Positions 15,412-22,305 of a stretch of 64,000 bases of DNA are shown piece after piece. Where the stretch lies: the NCBI GenBank assembly GCA_035503915.1, contig DATJSU010000029.1, positions 1 through 64,000 on the forward strand, given 5' to 3'. The notes under the pieces were generated by a model. The model made no database searches. It saw only the letters and a list, made by a program, of their open reading frames with translations, and was not told where the DNA came from. The translations under genes were made by a program, and so were the position numbers. Numbering within the stretch: position 1 is the first letter of the stretch; the number at the start of each line of letters is the position of its first letter. The DNA is from DATJMJ01 sp035503915. GTDB lineage: Bacteria; Actinomycetota; Acidimicrobiia; Acidimicrobiales; Palsa-688.

Positions 15412-15983
15412 GGACGTCGGGGTGCGGGTCGTTGGGAAGGCGACCAGATGCCGTCCACGATGCCGTAGGCCACCGCCGCCTCCGGGCCGAGCCAGCGCCC
15501 GACCGAAAGGTCAGCTTCCACATGCTCACCCGCGCGGCCCGTAGCTTCTGCCAGCCGCTTCACGTACCGCTCGAGCTGGCTTCGGTGGTGCTCGGCCCAC
15601 ACGGCAACCTGGCTGGCGTTCCCGCTCACAGCCACGTCCGGCTCGCTCAAATGGAACTGCGAGTGCGGAGCGGCCAACCTCTTGGCGCCGGCGGCCACTA
15701 TGCCGACGGCCGCCCCCTCGGCTCTCCCGAGGCATGTGACGTTCACCGGCACCCCCAACAAGTCGATCGTGTCGATAAGAGACAGCGCCGCGTGCAAGGG
15801 CCCGTCACACGAGCCGACATACAGCTGCACTGCGCTGTCGCCAGTCGCGTCGAGGGCCATAAGCTCGGCGCACGCGCGGTTCACGGCGTTGTCGTCGAGC
15901 TGTCCCCAGAGCCTGACGACCCTCTGGTCGAGGAGCTGGGCCTCGAGGAAACCGGGCACCTCCCACGGGGAGCCGGGGCTCAT
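15408..15983 (-). CDS. ClpP-like pseudoprotease (Ser and His missing)
   Basis: The 191-residue protein follows the ClpP fold from end to end, but the active site is altered. The nucleophile position in the GQAASM-type motif is Gly (LGRAEGAAVG, G90), and the catalytic His of the IHQP motif is Ser (FHLSEP, S113); only the Asp (EADL, D158) remains. The substrate-binding PGG segment is changed to SCDGP. It is therefore probably not proteolytic, like the ClpR subunits of plant plastids and cyanobacteria. It may form mixed rings with the intact ClpP encoded just across the divergent promoter. It overlaps the XRE gene upstream and the dehydrogenase downstream by 4 bp each. Confidence 0.85.
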   Translation of the reverse strand: MSPGSPWEVPGFLEAQLLDQRVVRLWGQLDDNAVNRACAELMALDATGDSAVQLYVGSCDGPLHAALSLIDTIDLLGVPVNVTCLGRAEGAAVGIVAAGAKRLAAPHSQFHLSEPDVAVSGNASQVAVWAEHHRSQLERYVKRLAEATGRAGEHVEADLSVGRWLGPEAAVAYGIVDGIWSPSQRPAPRRP

Positions 15984-16258
15984 AGCAGGCGCTCGTCCTT
16001 GGCGACGATCGAGAGCTTCCAGTCCAGGCGCTGGCCGATCGCGGCGGCATAGCGCTCGAGAGTCGATAGCCGTAGGTCAGAGCCACCGGACTCGAGGCGT
16101 GCGACCGCTGACTGCGAGGTGCCCATGCGGGCGGCGACCTCGGTTTGCGACAACCCGAGCTCGACTCGTTTGGCACAAAGGGCGGCAGCCAACGAGCGTC
16201 GTTGCCCCGCCATTTCCCTGAAGCCAGGGAAAACCGGGTCATGCCTGCGTTCGTTCAT
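15980..16258 (-). CDS. XRE-family HTH regulator
   Basis: The 92-residue protein holds a single Cro/C1-type helix-turn-helix (about residues 22-76: LGLSQTEVAARMGTSQSAVA then RLESG and LSTLERYAAAIG) with a short tail. It resembles antitoxin-type or small phage-repressor XRE proteins. It is the first gene of the operon with the ClpP-like pseudoprotease and the dehydrogenase, divergent from clpP. A perfect inverted repeat lies in the shared control region and is a natural candidate operator for it. Direct regulation of clpP is inference. Confidence 0.85.
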   Translation of the reverse strand: MNERRHDPVFPGFREMAGQRRSLAAALCAKRVELGLSQTEVAARMGTSQSAVARLESGGSDLRLSTLERYAAAIGQRLDWKLSIVAKDERLL

Positions 16259-16364
16259 CGTGGCATCGCCATAACTGTTTTACCAAAGCCCCAGTATTGC
16301 CGAGCCCTACCGGCCCAGCTCGGTCGCTGTCGGTCCTACCTGTGACCGCTAACTATTGGGACGA

Positions 16365-16388
16365 TGATATCTTATATTTGAGATATCA
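16365..16388. promoter_or_regulatory. Perfect palindrome between XRE operon and clpP
   Basis: TGATATCT (16365-16372) and AGATATCA (16381-16388) form a perfect 8-bp inverted repeat around an 8-bp AT-only-but-one centre (TATATTTG). It is the most AT-rich spot in the area and lies 31 bp before the clpP start. It could be an operator for the XRE protein or a promoter element overlapping an operator. Confidence 0.6.
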
Positions 16389-16419
16389 CGCCAGGTATAC
16401 GACTACCGGAGGAGGGACT

Positions 16420-17067
16420 ATGTCCGTCATACCCACCGTCCTTGACCAATCGGCAAGAGGCGAGAGAGCGTTCGACATCTATTCGCTCCTCTTGCGAGAG
16501 CGGATCGTTTTCCTCGGCCAGGAGGTGGACGACCAGATCGCGAACCTCCTCGTCGCCGAGATCCTCTACCTCGACAGCGTCGAGCCCGGCAAGGACATCG
16601 CTCTCTACATCAATTCCCCTGGTGGCCTGTCCTATGCGGGCATGGCGATCTATGACGTGATGCAGCACGTGACCTCTGAGGTCTCGACCGTCTGCGTGGG
16701 CATGGGCATGTCGGCGGCAGCGATGATCCTTTGCGGCGGCGCAAAGGGCAAGCGGATGGCGACACCCAACTCGAAGATCATGATCCATCAAGGCACTGCC
16801 GGCACTCGAGGAGCCCCTCGGGACATGGAGATCCACCTGCGCGAAGTGATGGCCACCACAAAGAGGATGGCTCAGATCATTTCCTACCATTCAGCGCGCC
16901 CGCTCGAGCAAGTTGAGCGTGACATCGACAGAGACTATTTCATGACGGCCGAAGAAGCCAAAGAGTACGGCCTCATTGATGAGGTCATCGTCCCCCGCCG
17001 AGGCGTTTCGGCCGAAATGCTCGCAGAAGCTGACAAGGCCGCCGCCGAGCTCGCAGCCGCGATGTAG
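16420..17067 (+). CDS. clpP: ATP-dependent Clp protease proteolytic subunit
   Basis: The ATG at 16420 follows GGAGGAG (16409-16415), so the longer open frame from 16297 is rejected. The 215-residue product is an intact ClpP peptidase, the tetradecameric core that works with ClpX or ClpC unfoldases. The catalytic triad is S98 (GMGMSAAAMI), H123 (KIMIHQGTAG) and D172 (DRDYFMTAEEA). The nucleophile motif GMGMS differs from the common GQAASM form. N-terminal residues fit the ClpP propeptide and axial-loop region. It is divergent from an operon encoding a catalytically dead ClpP paralogue. No unfoldase gene is adjacent. Confidence 0.95.
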   Translation: MSVIPTVLDQSARGERAFDIYSLLLRERIVFLGQEVDDQIANLLVAEILYLDSVEPGKDIALYINSPGGLSYAGMAIYDVMQHVTSEVSTVCVGMGMSAAAMILCGGAKGKRMATPNSKIMIHQGTAGTRGAPRDMEIHLREVMATTKRMAQIISYHSARPLEQVERDIDRDYFMTAEEAKEYGLIDEVIVPRRGVSAEMLAEADKAAAELAAAM

Positions 17068-17149
17068 GCGGCGGCACGCCCCCAGGGCACCCCGCCTCTT
17101 GACACCCTGCTGGTCAGCCACCCTCTGCCACCAGCGGCGTGACCAGTGC

Positions 17150-17178
17150 TTGCCAAACGCGCACGGGCGGCCTAGAGT
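17150..17178 (+). promoter_or_regulatory. Promoter upstream of the cobalamin riboswitch
   Basis: TTGCCA (17150-17155) and TAGAGT (17173-17178) are spaced by 17 bp, a good sigma-A-type arrangement. Transcription from here would start at about 17185, right at the beginning of the riboswitch fold. Confidence 0.55.
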
Positions 17179-17179
17179 T

Positions 17180-17345
17180 CGCACTGCAACCTACTGGACC
17201 AGCGAAGTCCGGTGAGATCCCGGCGCTGTCCCGCAACTGTCGTCCTCCCCGCTAAAAGGCCGGGTGGCAAGCCAGGTCGCCTGGCCAGTGGGGAGCGACC
17301 AGGGACGTCGAGGTAGCGAGCTGGTCGCAGGGGTTCACCCCTGTT
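17180..17345 (+). ncRNA. Cobalamin riboswitch
   Basis: The 5' leader contains the conserved cobalamin-riboswitch core: AAGTCCGGTGAGATCCCGG, then GCTGTCCCGCAACTGT, followed by GGCAAGCCAGGTCGCCTGGC. A terminal hairpin CAGGGG (17328-17333) / CCCCTG (17338-17343) with a 4-base loop lies about 40 bases before the GTG start of the uptake gene. There is no run of U after it, so control is probably at translation start. It should shut down the whole corrinoid uptake and salvage operon when adenosylcobalamin is bound. The exact ends are approximate. Confidence 0.9.
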
Positions 17346-17383
17346 CCCGGCATAAGCCCTCGGCCGCGAGAGAGGACAGTGCC

Positions 17384-18298
17384 GTGAAACGACCAGGAAC
17401 CAAAACGGTTTTTCGTTTGGGAGCCCTTTTTCTGTGGCCGGCGCTGTGCTCGGCGGTCGTGTGCACCGCGCTGGTCGCGGTGGGCACGGCCCCAGCGTCA
17501 GCCTCATCCACGCCTATGGCTGCTAGTGCCAGGTCGCACCTACCAGCGCGGGTCCTCTCGCTTTCGGCGAGCGCGACGCAGATGCTTTACGGGATCGGGG
17601 CCGGGCACCAAGTCGTGGGGGTCGACAAGTACTCGACTTACCCACCTGGGACGCCCCTGACAAAGTTCACCGGCTACGAGACAAATGCCGAGGACTACCT
17701 CTACCTGAGGCCAGACCTGGTGATCTTCCCTTTCAAGACCGACCTGGTCGAGCAACTCGACGACCTCGGGATCCCGTCGCTCGTGCTCCCGCCTCCGAGC
17801 AATTTTGCCGGTGCTTACGCTCAAATTTCTCAGCTCGGCACCGTGACCGGCCACGAGGCCGGCGCGAGGGCGCTCAACGCCTCTTTGCGCGCCTACCTGT
17901 CTGCCTCGGAGCGGGAAGCGGGAACTGCGGGCCGCGGCGCCACTTATTACATAGAACTAGACCCGGTCTACTACTACACAGCGACCTCGAAGACCTTCAT
18001 CGGCGCCGAGTTCTCCTTGTTCGGCATGAAGGACATCGCTGACCCCGCCGGCCACGGCTCTGGCTACCCCGCCATATCTGCCGAGTACATCTTGAAGGCT
18101 AACCCCGACTACGTCTTCCTGGCCGACACCGTCTGTTGCCACCAGACCGCGGCCACCTTTGCCAAGAGACCAGGCTTCAGCTCCCTCAAGGCGGTAAAGC
18201 TCCACCACGTCATCGGCGTCAACGACTCGGTCGCATCACAGTGGGGGCCCCACACGATAGAGGTCTTTGTGAAGCAGATAGCGAGCACCCTGCGGTGA
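17384..18298 (+). CDS. btuF: Corrinoid ABC transporter binding protein
   Basis: The GTG at 17384 lies just past the riboswitch; an in-frame start at 17264 would fall inside the RNA element and is rejected. The 304-residue product has a basic N-terminus and a hydrophobic export signal ending near APASASS, without a clear lipobox. The mature part shows the class III periplasmic-binding-protein pattern (RVLSLSASATQMLYGIGA, VVGVDKYSTYP, RPDLVIFPF). It would bind vitamin B12 or other corrinoids outside the membrane and pass them to the next gene's permease. The riboswitch and the cob genes behind it support a corrinoid rather than siderophore ligand. Confidence 0.9.
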   Translation: MKRPGTKTVFRLGALFLWPALCSAVVCTALVAVGTAPASASSTPMAASARSHLPARVLSLSASATQMLYGIGAGHQVVGVDKYSTYPPGTPLTKFTGYETNAEDYLYLRPDLVIFPFKTDLVEQLDDLGIPSLVLPPPSNFAGAYAQISQLGTVTGHEAGARALNASLRAYLSASEREAGTAGRGATYYIELDPVYYYTATSKTFIGAEFSLFGMKDIADPAGHGSGYPAISAEYILKANPDYVFLADTVCCHQTAATFAKRPGFSSLKAVKLHHVIGVNDSVASQWGPHTIEVFVKQIASTLR

Positions 18299-19419
18299 GC
18301 GTTCTCGTAGACAAGGAGCTCCCGGCGCGGCCAAGAACGGTGTGCCTGCCGCCGCAACGCCCTCTCGAGCGAGCTGGCGTCGTGGAGCCGACGCGCCTAC
18401 GGGCCTCCCACTTGGCGCTCGGGAGCGCCTTTCTTGCTTGCGCTGCGGCAGCGAGCCTGATGGTTGGGCCTTACCAACTGCCTCCGCTGCAAGTACTCGA
18501 GGCGGTCGTCGCCAAGTTACCTTTCGTCCACCTTCACTCGGGCCTCAGCCACCTCGGCTACGAGGTGCTCTGGCAGCTGCGAGCTCCTCAAATGGTGCTG
18601 GGCGCCCTCGTCGGCGCGATGCTCGCGGTCGCAGGAGCCTCGTACCAAGGCGTATTTTCGAACCCTCTTGCCGATCCGTACCTGCTCGGGGTCGCGTCCG
18701 GAGCGGGCCTCGGCGCCACCGTGGCGATTGTCTATGGCCCCACCTTTGCCGTGGGAGCGCTCAACCCGCTGCCCATCGCTGCTTTTGCGGGAGCGCTCGT
18801 CGCTGTTGCCGCCACCTTCGCCCTTGCTCGGCCAGCGAGCGGAGGGCGCTCGGCCGCCACGCTCGTACTGGCAGGTGTGGCGGTCGCCGCCTTTTTCACC
18901 TCCGTGCAGACGTTCATACAGCAGGAACAGGGCTCTTCTAGCCTGGCCGTTGTCTACAGTTGGATCCTTGGCGGAATTTCCACTGCCGGTTGGGGACAAG
19001 TCGAGCTCCTGCTGCCCTACGTTGTCGTCGCCGGTGGCGTCCTTGTGGCTTGCCGCCGGCTGCTCGACGTGCTGAGCGTCGGTGACGAAGAAGCGACCAG
19101 CCTCGGCGTAAGGGCTGCCCGGGTGCGAGCTGTCGTCGTCGTGGCAGCAACTCTCGGCACGGCGGCTGCAGTTTCAGTTAGCGGCCTCATCGGCTTCGTG
19201 GGGATCATCGTGCCGCACACGATCAGGCTCCTGACGGGGCCGAGCTACCGCCGCATCATCCCTCTCTCGCTCATGTTCGGGGGCGGCTTCCTTGTCCTGG
19301 CCAACCTCATGGCCAACACGGTCCTCTCGCCCCAGGAGGTCCCGCTCGGCGTGATAACCGCCTTTCTCGGCGCTCCTTTTTTCCTCGTCGTGCTCCGCCA
19401 AGCAAAGAGGATGGGCTGA
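18295..19419 (+). CDS. btuC: Corrinoid ABC transporter permease
   Basis: The start is a GTG overlapping the previous stop (GTGA); an upstream in-frame start at 18136 would overlap btuF deeply. The 374-residue protein is a FecCD/BtuC-type permease with about ten membrane helices. The family signature GASYQGVFSNPLADPYLLGV near the first third is clear, as is GLIGFVGIIVPHTIRLLTGP, the cytoplasmic loop that contacts the ATPase. The first 45 residues are a hydrophilic tail longer than usual, so a downstream start is possible. It forms the channel of the importer with the flanking genes. Confidence 0.92.
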   Translation: MSVLVDKELPARPRTVCLPPQRPLERAGVVEPTRLRASHLALGSAFLACAAAASLMVGPYQLPPLQVLEAVVAKLPFVHLHSGLSHLGYEVLWQLRAPQMVLGALVGAMLAVAGASYQGVFSNPLADPYLLGVASGAGLGATVAIVYGPTFAVGALNPLPIAAFAGALVAVAATFALARPASGGRSAATLVLAGVAVAAFFTSVQTFIQQEQGSSSLAVVYSWILGGISTAGWGQVELLLPYVVVAGGVLVACRRLLDVLSVGDEEATSLGVRAARVRAVVVVAATLGTAAAVSVSGLIGFVGIIVPHTIRLLTGPSYRRIIPLSLMFGGGFLVLANLMANTVLSPQEVPLGVITAFLGAPFFLVVLRQAKRMG

Positions 19420-19420
19420 A

Positions 19421-20245
19421 ATGCTCCAAGTCGAGCGCCTCTCCGTGACGCTCGGGGGGACGCGTGCCCTCCATGACATGACTACCTCCGTGAACCCCGG
19501 CGGGTGGCTTGGCGTCGTTGGGCCGAACGGAGCCGGTAAGTCCACGCTGATAAAGGCAATTTGCGGTTTGGTGCCATACGGGGGTTGCGTGCGCATCGCC
19601 GGGCGCGACCTCGGGTCAAAAGACCGCCGCCGGCGCGCCCGCGCGGTGGCGTACGTGCCCCAACGGCCCGTCCTGCCGCGAGAAATGAACGTCACCGATT
19701 ACGTCCTGCTGGGCCGGTCCGCCCATCACGGCTACCTCGGCGCCGAGACCGCCCGCGACCGGCGCACGGCCGCAGCCGTCATTGAGAGGTTGGAGCTGGC
19801 TCATTTTGCGTCACGCCCATTGGGCGCCCTCTCGGGCGGCGAGTCGCAAAGGGCCGTGCTGGCGAGAGCGCTCGTCCAAGAAGCCCCGGTCCTCGTCATG
19901 GACGAGCCCACTACTTCACTAGACCTCGGCCACAGCCAGCTCGTACTCGAGCTCGCCGACGAGTTGCGACGCGAGAGGGGCATCTGTGTGCTCTGCGCGC
20001 TCCACGACCTCACCCTTGCTGCGCAGTACTCCGAGACCGTCCTCGTCCTCTTCGAGGGCAGGGCCGTCGTCGATGGCGCACCCGCCGACGTCCTGACAGA
20101 GGAGAACATCAGCCGCTATTTCGCCGCAAGTGTCCAGGTGCTCGAGGGTGCTTCGGGACCGGTCGTAGCACCTTCGCGCTCTGCAGAGCCCTCAGCGTTG
20201 ACGGCTCCCAATGAACATCCCGACGAAGAAATGAGAGCTTCCTGA
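19421..20245 (+). CDS. btuD: Corrinoid ABC transporter ATP-binding protein
   Basis: The 274-residue protein is an ABC ATPase of the siderophore/B12 type: Walker A GPNGAGKST at about 32-40, Q-loop YVPQRPV, signature ALSGGESQRAVLARAL, Walker B VLVMDEPTTSLDLGH and the H-loop CALHDLTLA. It powers the importer formed with BtuF and BtuC. One base separates it from btuC. The C-terminal 40 residues are a low-complexity acidic tail. It overlaps cobO through TGATG, so uptake and salvage genes are co-translated. Confidence 0.93.
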   Translation: MLQVERLSVTLGGTRALHDMTTSVNPGGWLGVVGPNGAGKSTLIKAICGLVPYGGCVRIAGRDLGSKDRRRRARAVAYVPQRPVLPREMNVTDYVLLGRSAHHGYLGAETARDRRTAAAVIERLELAHFASRPLGALSGGESQRAVLARALVQEAPVLVMDEPTTSLDLGHSQLVLELADELRRERGICVLCALHDLTLAAQYSETVLVLFEGRAVVDGAPADVLTEENISRYFAASVQVLEGASGPVVAPSRSAEPSALTAPNEHPDEEMRAS

Positions 20246-20883
20246 TGACTGGTCCTGGCCCTTCCCGCCCCTCCCGCCCTTCCCCAGGGGCCTCCCCAAC
20301 TAGTTCCCCAATTGGTTCCCCGACCACTTCCCCACCCACGGTTGCACCGCCTCTTAGTGGCCGGCGAGCGAGCTCGCTGGTGTTGGTCGCCACAGGCGCA
20401 GGGAAGGGGAAAACAACCGCCGCGATGGGCACTGCGTTACGCGCGCTCGGGCGCGGCTGGAAGGTCTGCGTCGTGCAGTTCGTGAAGTCAGGCAAATGGA
20501 AATCCGGCGAGGCGCGGGTGCTCAGCGAGCTCGGTGCCGACTGGCACTCAATGGGCGACGGTTTCACATGGGACTCCGAAGACCTGAGCCGTTCGGCGGA
20601 GATAGCGCGAGGCGCTTGGGCGCTCGCCAAGGATGCCATCGGTTCGGGCAACTACCGCTTCGTGCTGCTCGACGAGGTCACCTACCCGGTCAACTGGGGC
20701 TGGGTCCCAAGCGACGACGTCGTCGGGACAATTACCTCCCGCCCCCCGGATGTCAACATCTTCCTCACGGGCCGGGACGCCCCACCAGCCCTCATCGCCA
20801 TAGCCGACACAGTTACCGAGATGCGCAACATAAAACACGCGTACGACGCAGGCATAACAGCCGCCAAAGGCATCGACTTCTGA
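20245..20883 (+). CDS. cobO: Cob(I)alamin adenosyltransferase
   Basis: The enzyme adds the 5'-deoxyadenosyl group to cobalt(I) of cobyrinic diamide, cobinamide or cobalamin. The 212-residue CobA/CobO-type product has the P-loop ATGAGKGKTTAAMG, then VVQFVKSGKWKSGE, LLDEVTYPVNWGW and the terminal EMRNIKHAYDAGI. The first 40 residues are a Pro/Ser/Thr-rich segment of simple repeats (SPxxSP) not found in the enzyme fold; a start further in is possible but no good one exists. The gene shares bases with btuD and cobU on either side. Confidence 0.93.
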   Translation: MTGPGPSRPSRPSPGASPTSSPIGSPTTSPPTVAPPLSGRRASSLVLVATGAGKGKTTAAMGTALRALGRGWKVCVVQFVKSGKWKSGEARVLSELGADWHSMGDGFTWDSEDLSRSAEIARGAWALAKDAIGSGNYRFVLLDEVTYPVNWGWVPSDDVVGTITSRPPDVNIFLTGRDAPPALIAIADTVTEMRNIKHAYDAGITAAKGIDF

Positions 20884-21425
20884 TGCTTGCCCTCCTGGTC
20901 GGAGGCGCTCGCAGCGGCAAGTCCGATTTAGCGGTGCGCTTGGCAATGGCGCGCGGCGGCCCCGTCACATTTATCGCCACTGCCCAGGCTTTGGACGAGG
21001 AGATGTCCGCCCGCATCGCCGCCCATCGAGCCGCCAGGCCGGTCCAATGGCTCACGGTCGAAGAGCCCCTCCAATTGCAAGCGGCTCTATCGAGTGGAGG
21101 GCGAGCTCGGACGGTGATCCTAGATTGCCTTACGCTTTGGGTCGCGAACCTGCTCGGCAGCGGTGCCAGCGATGCTGACGTGCTCTCCCGCGCGAGCGAC
21201 CTGGCCGCCTCGGCAGCAGACGGCGACGGGCTCGTGCTCGTGGTCTCAAACGAGGTCGGCGCGGGCATCGTCCCCGCAGATCCCCTCACCCGCCGCTACC
21301 GCGACCTCTTGGGAGAGGTCAACGTGCTGTTCGCGGGAGCGGCGGAGGAGGCTTTCTTGGTCGTTGCCGGGCGGTTGTTGAGCCTGGAGCGCCCGGCCCT
21401 GGCATCGGGCAGACTGCTGAGGTGA
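20883..21425 (+). CDS. cobU: Adenosylcobinamide kinase/guanylyltransferase
   Basis: CobU phosphorylates adenosylcobinamide and then attaches GMP. The ATG at 20883 overlaps the cobO stop, so the longer frame from 20496 is rejected. The 180-residue product has the P-loop LVGGARSGKS at its N-terminus, the conserved HRAARP region with the guanylylated His, ILDCLTLWVANLL, and SNEVGAGIVPADPLTRRYRD. Its length is normal. It couples to cobS through a GTGA overlap. Confidence 0.94.
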   Translation: MLALLVGGARSGKSDLAVRLAMARGGPVTFIATAQALDEEMSARIAAHRAARPVQWLTVEEPLQLQAALSSGGRARTVILDCLTLWVANLLGSGASDADVLSRASDLAASAADGDGLVLVVSNEVGAGIVPADPLTRRYRDLLGEVNVLFAGAAEEAFLVVAGRLLSLERPALASGRLLR

Positions 21426-22267
21426 GCACGGGTAACACACGGAACGCCGTCAGCGAGCTGCGGGCAGCCATCGGCTTCCTCACGCCTCTTGGGAGGTCAT
21501 CCCCCGCTCCTTCCCCGAAGACCATGGCGTACTTTCCCGTCGTCGGCGCCGTTATGGGGTGCGCACTGGGGAACGTGTGGCGTTCTTTAGGGCACCGGTA
21601 CAAGCCGCTGCCGGCGGCTGCTTTAGCGGTCGCTGCCGACTGCGCCCTTACGGGAGCTCTTCACTTGGACGGGCTCGCGGATGCAGCTGACGGCCTCCTC
21701 GCCCACGCGCCCACCAAAGACCGCTTGGAGATAATGGCAGAGCCAGGCACGGGGGCCTTCGCGGCAGCTGCCGTCGCCCTCGCTGTGACTTGCCGCGCCG
21801 CCGCCATGTCTGCGATCGAACCCTCAGCGCTGCTCCTCGCAGCCGTCTACTGTTCGTCCCGGTCAGTGATGGGTTTGGGTGCGCGATCCCTCCCCTACGC
21901 GCGGAGCACGGGCTTGGCGACGGCCTTTTTGCCTGACGGCGAGCAGGCCGCAGCCGCAGCGGCGCTCGGCACCCCGCCACCCCAACCAGGGTCACCCGCA
22001 TTTACCGACCCGGTGCTGGCAGCCTGTCTAGGAGGGCTCGGTGCGGCTTGCGCTTTTGCTTACCTCTCCGCCCGAAGGCGAGGGGCCGTCGCGCTCGCCG
22101 TTGGTTGGGCGGCGAGCGCCTGCGTGCTGGGAACCGCTCGGCGTAGGATCGGCGGCTTCACCGGGGACGTCCTCGGGGCGGCCGGCGTCGTCTGCGAGGT
22201 GACCACGCTACTCGCGCTCGCAAAACAGCACGCTCAAAAGGGGGACGGGCACTGGCAAGCCCTGTGA
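21422..22267 (+). CDS. cobS: Adenosylcobinamide-GDP ribazoletransferase
   Basis: CobS joins adenosylcobinamide-GDP to alpha-ribazole (or its phosphate) to complete the cobalamin lower ligand; it is a polytopic membrane enzyme. The 281-residue product has RAAIGFLTPLGR at the N-terminus, the signature ALHLDGLADAADGLL with metal-binding Asp residues, and MAEPGTGAFA. Six or more hydrophobic helices are visible. It is the last gene of the riboswitch operon. CobT and CobC are not next to it, so the lower-ligand steps must be encoded elsewhere or use scavenged ribazole. Confidence 0.92.
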   Translation: MSTGNTRNAVSELRAAIGFLTPLGRSSPAPSPKTMAYFPVVGAVMGCALGNVWRSLGHRYKPLPAAALAVAADCALTGALHLDGLADAADGLLAHAPTKDRLEIMAEPGTGAFAAAAVALAVTCRAAAMSAIEPSALLLAAVYCSSRSVMGLGARSLPYARSTGLATAFLPDGEQAAAAAALGTPPPQPGSPAFTDPVLAACLGGLGAACAFAYLSARRRGAVALAVGWAASACVLGTARRRIGGFTGDVLGAAGVVCEVTTLLALAKQHAQKGDGHWQAL

Positions 22268-22305
22268 GTGGTGCCTGCCAAGTGCCCGGCCCTTGAGGGC
22301 GTCGC

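Noticed and set aside
17097..17130. TTGACA-like box downstream of clpP
   Set aside because: No matching -10 element at a proper distance; the TTGCCA/TAGAGT pair closer to the riboswitch is better.
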